NCBI RefSeq assembly: GCF_001429625.1
Contig: NZ_LMSU01000001.1
Coordinates: forward strand, 129,498 to 193,497
From: Nocardioides sp. Soil805
GTDB taxonomy: Bacteria; Actinomycetota; Actinomycetes; Propionibacteriales; Nocardioidaceae
Direction: 5' to 3'
Length of the DNA stretch: 64,000 bases
In this document: positions 61,560 through 64,000 of the stretch, in pieces
Numbering within the stretch: position 1 is the stretch's first letter
How the letters are laid out: the number at the start of each line of letters is the position of its first letter
Program-made: the position numbers and the translations under genes
The notes under the pieces: generated by a model
Seen by the model: only the letters and a program-made list of their open reading frames with translations
Told to the model about the DNA's origin: nothing
Database searches by the model: none

Positions 61560-62323
61560 GACGCCTCGGCGCGTGCGGGCGCGGTGGTGGCCGCGGGCGC
61601 CGTGGCGACTGCGGGCGCCGTCGTGGCCGTGGTGGTGGCCCGGCGGCACCACAGCCAGCACACGTCCCGGCCAAAGGACTCGGCGAGCAGCAGCACGGCG
61701 AGGACCAGCCCGGCGTACGCCGCCACGACCGGGCCCCGGTCCGAGGCGGCGAACGTGAGCGCGATCCCCGCGGTGGCGGTCACGACCTTGCGCCAGTAGC
61801 GCGGCGGGAGGGCGGCCCGCATCCAGGGCAGCCACCAGCCCACGGCGGCGAACACGTAGCGGACCGTGCCGATGGCCAGCACCCATGTCCCCGCGGAGGC
61901 GGCGACGTGCACGCTGAGCACGAGCATGAGGAAGGCGTCCGCCTCCCCGTCCAGGCGGCCGCCGAACGCGCTGCTGGTCCTGGTCGCCCGTGCCACCCGC
62001 CCGTCCACGGCGTCGAGGACCAGCGCGAGCGTGGCCAGCGACACCAGCGGGTCGACGTCGGTCGCGCTCGACCAGGACTGGGCCACCAGGGCCGCGACGC
62101 CGCAGGAGAGCGTCGCCCGGGAGAGGGTGACGAGGTCGGCGGGACCCATCCGGGTCACCTGCTCCCTCGCCGCGGCGCGAGAGGTGGCGACGACGAGCAC
62201 GAGGCCGCAGCCGAGGCCGACCGACCAGCCGACGGGACCTGCTCCCGCCGTCGCGGTGAGCAGGGCGAGGAGGACGACCAGCGCGGCGGCACCGGCCGTC
62301 AGTGCGTGGCGGACTGAGGTCAC
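61556..62323 (-). CDS. CDP-alcohol phosphatidyltransferase
   Basis: 255-residue membrane enzyme with six to eight spans. The full catalytic motif DG-x2-AR-x8-G-x3-D-x3-D is present (DGRVARAT...GGRLDGEAD). It would join a phosphatidyl or similar group from a CDP-activated alcohol to a hydroxyl acceptor. The C-terminus is a Thr/Ala repeat tail (TTTATTAPAVATAPAATTAP). The GTG start follows AGGAGG by 5 nt. Divergent from the second methyltransferase gene across 76 bp. Confidence 0.88.
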   Translation of the reverse strand: MTSVRHALTAGAAALVVLLALLTATAGAGPVGWSVGLGCGLVLVVATSRAAAREQVTRMGPADLVTLSRATLSCGVAALVAQSWSSATDVDPLVSLATLALVLDAVDGRVARATRTSSAFGGRLDGEADAFLMLVLSVHVAASAGTWVLAIGTVRYVFAAVGWWLPWMRAALPPRYWRKVVTATAGIALTFAASDRGPVVAAYAGLVLAVLLLAESFGRDVCWLWCRRATTTATTAPAVATAPAATTAPARAEAS

Positions 62324-62399
62324 CGGGGCCTCCTGGATCGGCGTCTACGGTGGGGTACGACGGACGTCGGCGTCCGGTTCACCCGCTGCGGGAGGTGCG

Positions 62400-63251
62400 A
62401 TGGCGACGGAGCCCGTGCGGGCCGGCTCGGCGTGGTTGGCGCTGCGGGAGCCGGCGGACGCCGAGGCCCGCAGCGACGAGCTCGTGGGGCTGCTGCGGCC
62501 GCTGCTGCCGCCGACCGCCTCGGTGGTGCACGACCTGGGCAGCGGCACCGGCTCGACGGCACGGTGGCTGGCTCCGCGGCTGGCCGGCACCCAGCACTGG
62601 GTGCTGCACGACCGGGACGCCGAGCTGCTCGACCTCGCCTCGGCGATGCCGGCGCCGAGGTCGGCGGACGGCTCGGAGGTCACGGTGGAGACCCGCCTCG
62701 ACGACATCACCCGGTTGGCTCCGGGTGGGCTCGCCGGTGCGTCGCTCGTCACCGCGTCGGCACTGCTCGACATGTTCACCACCGACGAGCTGGCGCGGTT
62801 CGTCGCCGCCTGCGCCGGCGTCGGGTGCCCGGTGCTGGTGACGCTCAGCGTGGTGGGCCGGGTCGCGCTGACGCCGGGCGACCCGCTGGACGGGCGGATG
62901 GGAAGGGCCTTCGACGACCACCAGCGGCGCACCCGTCCCGGCGGCCGCCTCCTCGGCCCCGACGCGGTGGCGCGGGCCGTCGCGTCCTTCCGCGAGGCGG
63001 GACTCCGGGTGGTGGTGCGGCCCAGCCCCTGGCACCTGGGTCCCGGGTCCGCCGCGCTGGCGGCGGCCTGGCTGGACGGATGGGTCGGGGCCGCGGCCGA
63101 GCAGGACCCCGGGCTCCACGACCACGCCGCGGCGTACGTCCGGCGCCGGCGCGCCCAGCTGGAGGCGGGAGCGCTCGCCGTCGGCGTGGACCACCTGGAC
63201 CTCCTGGCGCTGCCCGGCCGTCGCGCTGCGTCGACGGCACGGGCTCGCTAG
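62400..63251 (+). CDS. Second class I SAM-dependent methyltransferase
   Basis: 283 residues. Motif I is VVHDLGSGTGSTARWLAPRL, followed by WVLHDRDAELLD and a mid-domain LVTASALLDMFTTDEL. It is unrelated in detail to the other methyltransferase here. The ATG has GGAGG 4 nt upstream. It faces away from the CDP-alcohol transferase, so a shared regulatory region is likely. Its stop codon TAG is also the first half of the next gene's -10 box. Confidence 0.83.
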   Translation: MATEPVRAGSAWLALREPADAEARSDELVGLLRPLLPPTASVVHDLGSGTGSTARWLAPRLAGTQHWVLHDRDAELLDLASAMPAPRSADGSEVTVETRLDDITRLAPGGLAGASLVTASALLDMFTTDELARFVAACAGVGCPVLVTLSVVGRVALTPGDPLDGRMGRAFDDHQRRTRPGGRLLGPDAVARAVASFREAGLRVVVRPSPWHLGPGSAALAAAWLDGWVGAAAEQDPGLHDHAAAYVRRRRAQLEAGALAVGVDHLDLLALPGRRAASTARAR

Positions 63252-63254
63252 GGT
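63249..63254 (+). promoter_or_regulatory. -10 box of the GNAT gene
   Basis: TAGGGT, 6 nt before the ATG at 63261. Its first three bases are the stop codon of the preceding methyltransferase. Confidence 0.5.
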
Positions 63255-63260
63255 CACCCC

Positions 63261-63797
63261 ATGCCCGAGCCGATCCGGGACCTGCGTCTCGTCCCCCTCT
63301 CGCACGAGCACGTGGCCGGGATGACCGAGCTCACCCTGGACCCCGAGTCGCTGCGCTTCACCCGCATCCCCGAGCCCCCGCCGGACGGCTTCGCCACGAC
63401 CTGGGTCGAGCGGTACGTCGAGGGGCGCGAGCGGGGCGAGCGCGAGGCCTACGCCTTCGTCGACGAGGGCGGCGCCTTCCTGGGGGCCGGGATGCTGCCC
63501 GTCATCGACCGGCAGTCGGCCACGGTCGAGATCGGCTACATCGTCTCGCCCGGAGTGCGGCGGCGTGGCGTCGCCACCCGGGCCCTGTCGCTGCTGACCG
63601 ACCGGGCCCTCGAGCTGGGCGCCGAGCGCGTCGTGCTCCACATCGCGGTCGCCAACCCCGCGTCCCAGGCGGTCGCGGAGCGGTGCGGCTACCGGCTCGA
63701 GGGGGTGCTGCGCTCGGAGTACTGGAAGCCGGGAGTGCGTGCCGACACCCAGCTCTGGAGCCTGCTCCCCTCCGACCCCCGGCCACCGCGGGACTGA
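63261..63797 (+). CDS. GNAT family N-acetyltransferase (RimJ/RimL type)
   Basis: 178 residues. The acetyl-CoA loop is SPGVRRRGVATRAL and the C-terminus HIAVANPASQAVAERCGYRLEGVLRSEYW is typical of RimJ/RimL-type acetyltransferases, which modify protein N-termini or small amines. Substrate unknown. Start supported by the -10 box 6 nt upstream. Confidence 0.88.
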   Translation: MPEPIRDLRLVPLSHEHVAGMTELTLDPESLRFTRIPEPPPDGFATTWVERYVEGRERGEREAYAFVDEGGAFLGAGMLPVIDRQSATVEIGYIVSPGVRRRGVATRALSLLTDRALELGAERVVLHIAVANPASQAVAERCGYRLEGVLRSEYWKPGVRADTQLWSLLPSDPRPPRD

Positions 63798-63821
63798 CCC
63801 CCGACGCGGACGGCGGGGGTC
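63796..63821. terminator. Hairpin between convergent GNAT and NTF2-like genes
   Basis: Arms GACCCCC (63796-63802) and GGGGGTC (63815-63821) with a 12-nt loop, overlapping the GNAT stop codon; a bidirectional terminator candidate. Confidence 0.5.
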
Positions 63822-63842
63822 GGCCGCACGGCGGGCCCGTCG

Positions 63843-64000
63843 CTACTTCCTGCCCCAGACCCTCTCCTGCATGGCGGTGTCGCCGGCGGACTGGAACTTG
63901 ACGACCTTGCCGTCACGGAAGGTGAGCACGTCGGCCTGGTCCGACGTCTCGCCACCGACGGTGACCGAGGTGAGCACCACGACCCTCTCGTCGTCGCCGA
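63843..64000 (-). CDS. SnoaL/NTF2-like protein (5' end outside window)
   Basis: The last 52 codons of a gene running off the right edge. VVVLTSVTVGGETSDQADV followed by LTFRDGKVVKFQ matches the C-terminal strands of SnoaL-like/NTF2-fold proteins, small cone-shaped domains found in enzymes of many kinds. Ends with WGRK and a TAG stop. No more can be said from this fragment. Confidence 0.65.
   Translation of the reverse strand, partial: GDDERVVVLTSVTVGGETSDQADVLTFRDGKVVKFQSAGDTAMQERVWGRK

Overview
The window is very GC-rich DNA, densely coding on both strands, with many GTG starts and 1-, 4- or 8-nt start/stop overlaps. Gene content (WhiA, RbpA, OpcA, an InhA-type FabI paired with FabG, a SufR-SufBDCSUT operon, acVLRF1, DUF3099) marks an actinobacterium. 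Protein sequences and gene order look most like Nocardioidaceae (Nocardioides-like). That placement is inference; no rRNA is present. From memory, much of the backbone follows the order of the Mycobacterium tuberculosis block from uvrC (Rv1420) to inhA (Rv1484).

Layout. 1-11.4 kb: 3'-truncated cyanophycin-synthetase-like Mur ligase, a secreted CTPGYWKNH protein, the fabG-fabI pair of type II fatty-acid synthesis, dodecin, a DUF3099 membrane protein, a probable 6C small RNA, a small Cys-rich protein, moaA, a SURF1 protein, an SDR, an ABC exporter, an ABC-F ATPase and a zinc protease. 11.5-16.5 kb: phosphotransferase, an ABC drug-type exporter pair, acVLRF1, NYN and ASCH-like proteins. 16.6-23.3 kb: the suf iron-sulfur operon (sufR-B-D-Rieske-C-S-U-T), with a SufR-type operator over the sufR start. 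23.3-28.9 kb: two ABC exporter pairs, ctaA (heme A synthase) and ctaB (heme O synthase). 29-37.2 kb: the pentose-phosphate operon tkt-tal-pgi-zwf-opcA-pgl. 37.2-38.5 kb: an AbiEi/DUF559-type gene bracketed by inverted arrays of a 32-bp repeat. 38.5-42.2 kb: rbpA and the gap-pgk-tpiA-secG operon. 42.4-47.4 kb: uvrC-rapZ-yvcK-whiA. 47.4-51 kb: a Rieske lipoprotein and uvrA with a LexA box upstream. 51.1-52.5 kb: a mycothiol-enzyme-like protein and a metallo-beta-lactamase-fold hydrolase.

The most unusual region is 52.5-63.3 kb. Six tightly overlapping minus-strand genes encode a zinc-type dehydrogenase, a pteridine-synthase-fold protein that has lost the classical catalytic residues, a GT4 glycosyltransferase, a multi-span UPF0104 membrane protein, a RibD-C-type reductase and a stand-alone GTP cyclohydrolase II. 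Next to it lie a CDP-alcohol phosphatidyltransferase, two methyltransferases, an LTA-synthase-like sulfatase and a sigma/anti-sigma pair. This looks like a dedicated pathway that diverts a GTP-derived pyrimidine or pterin toward a glycosylated and perhaps lipid-linked product. The product is unknown to me.

A recurring regulatory theme is a TAnnnT -10 hexamer ending 6-8 nt before the start codon, implying many leaderless transcripts. Bidirectional hairpins lie between several convergent gene pairs. I see no tRNA, rRNA, CRISPR, prophage or IS transposase in the window.
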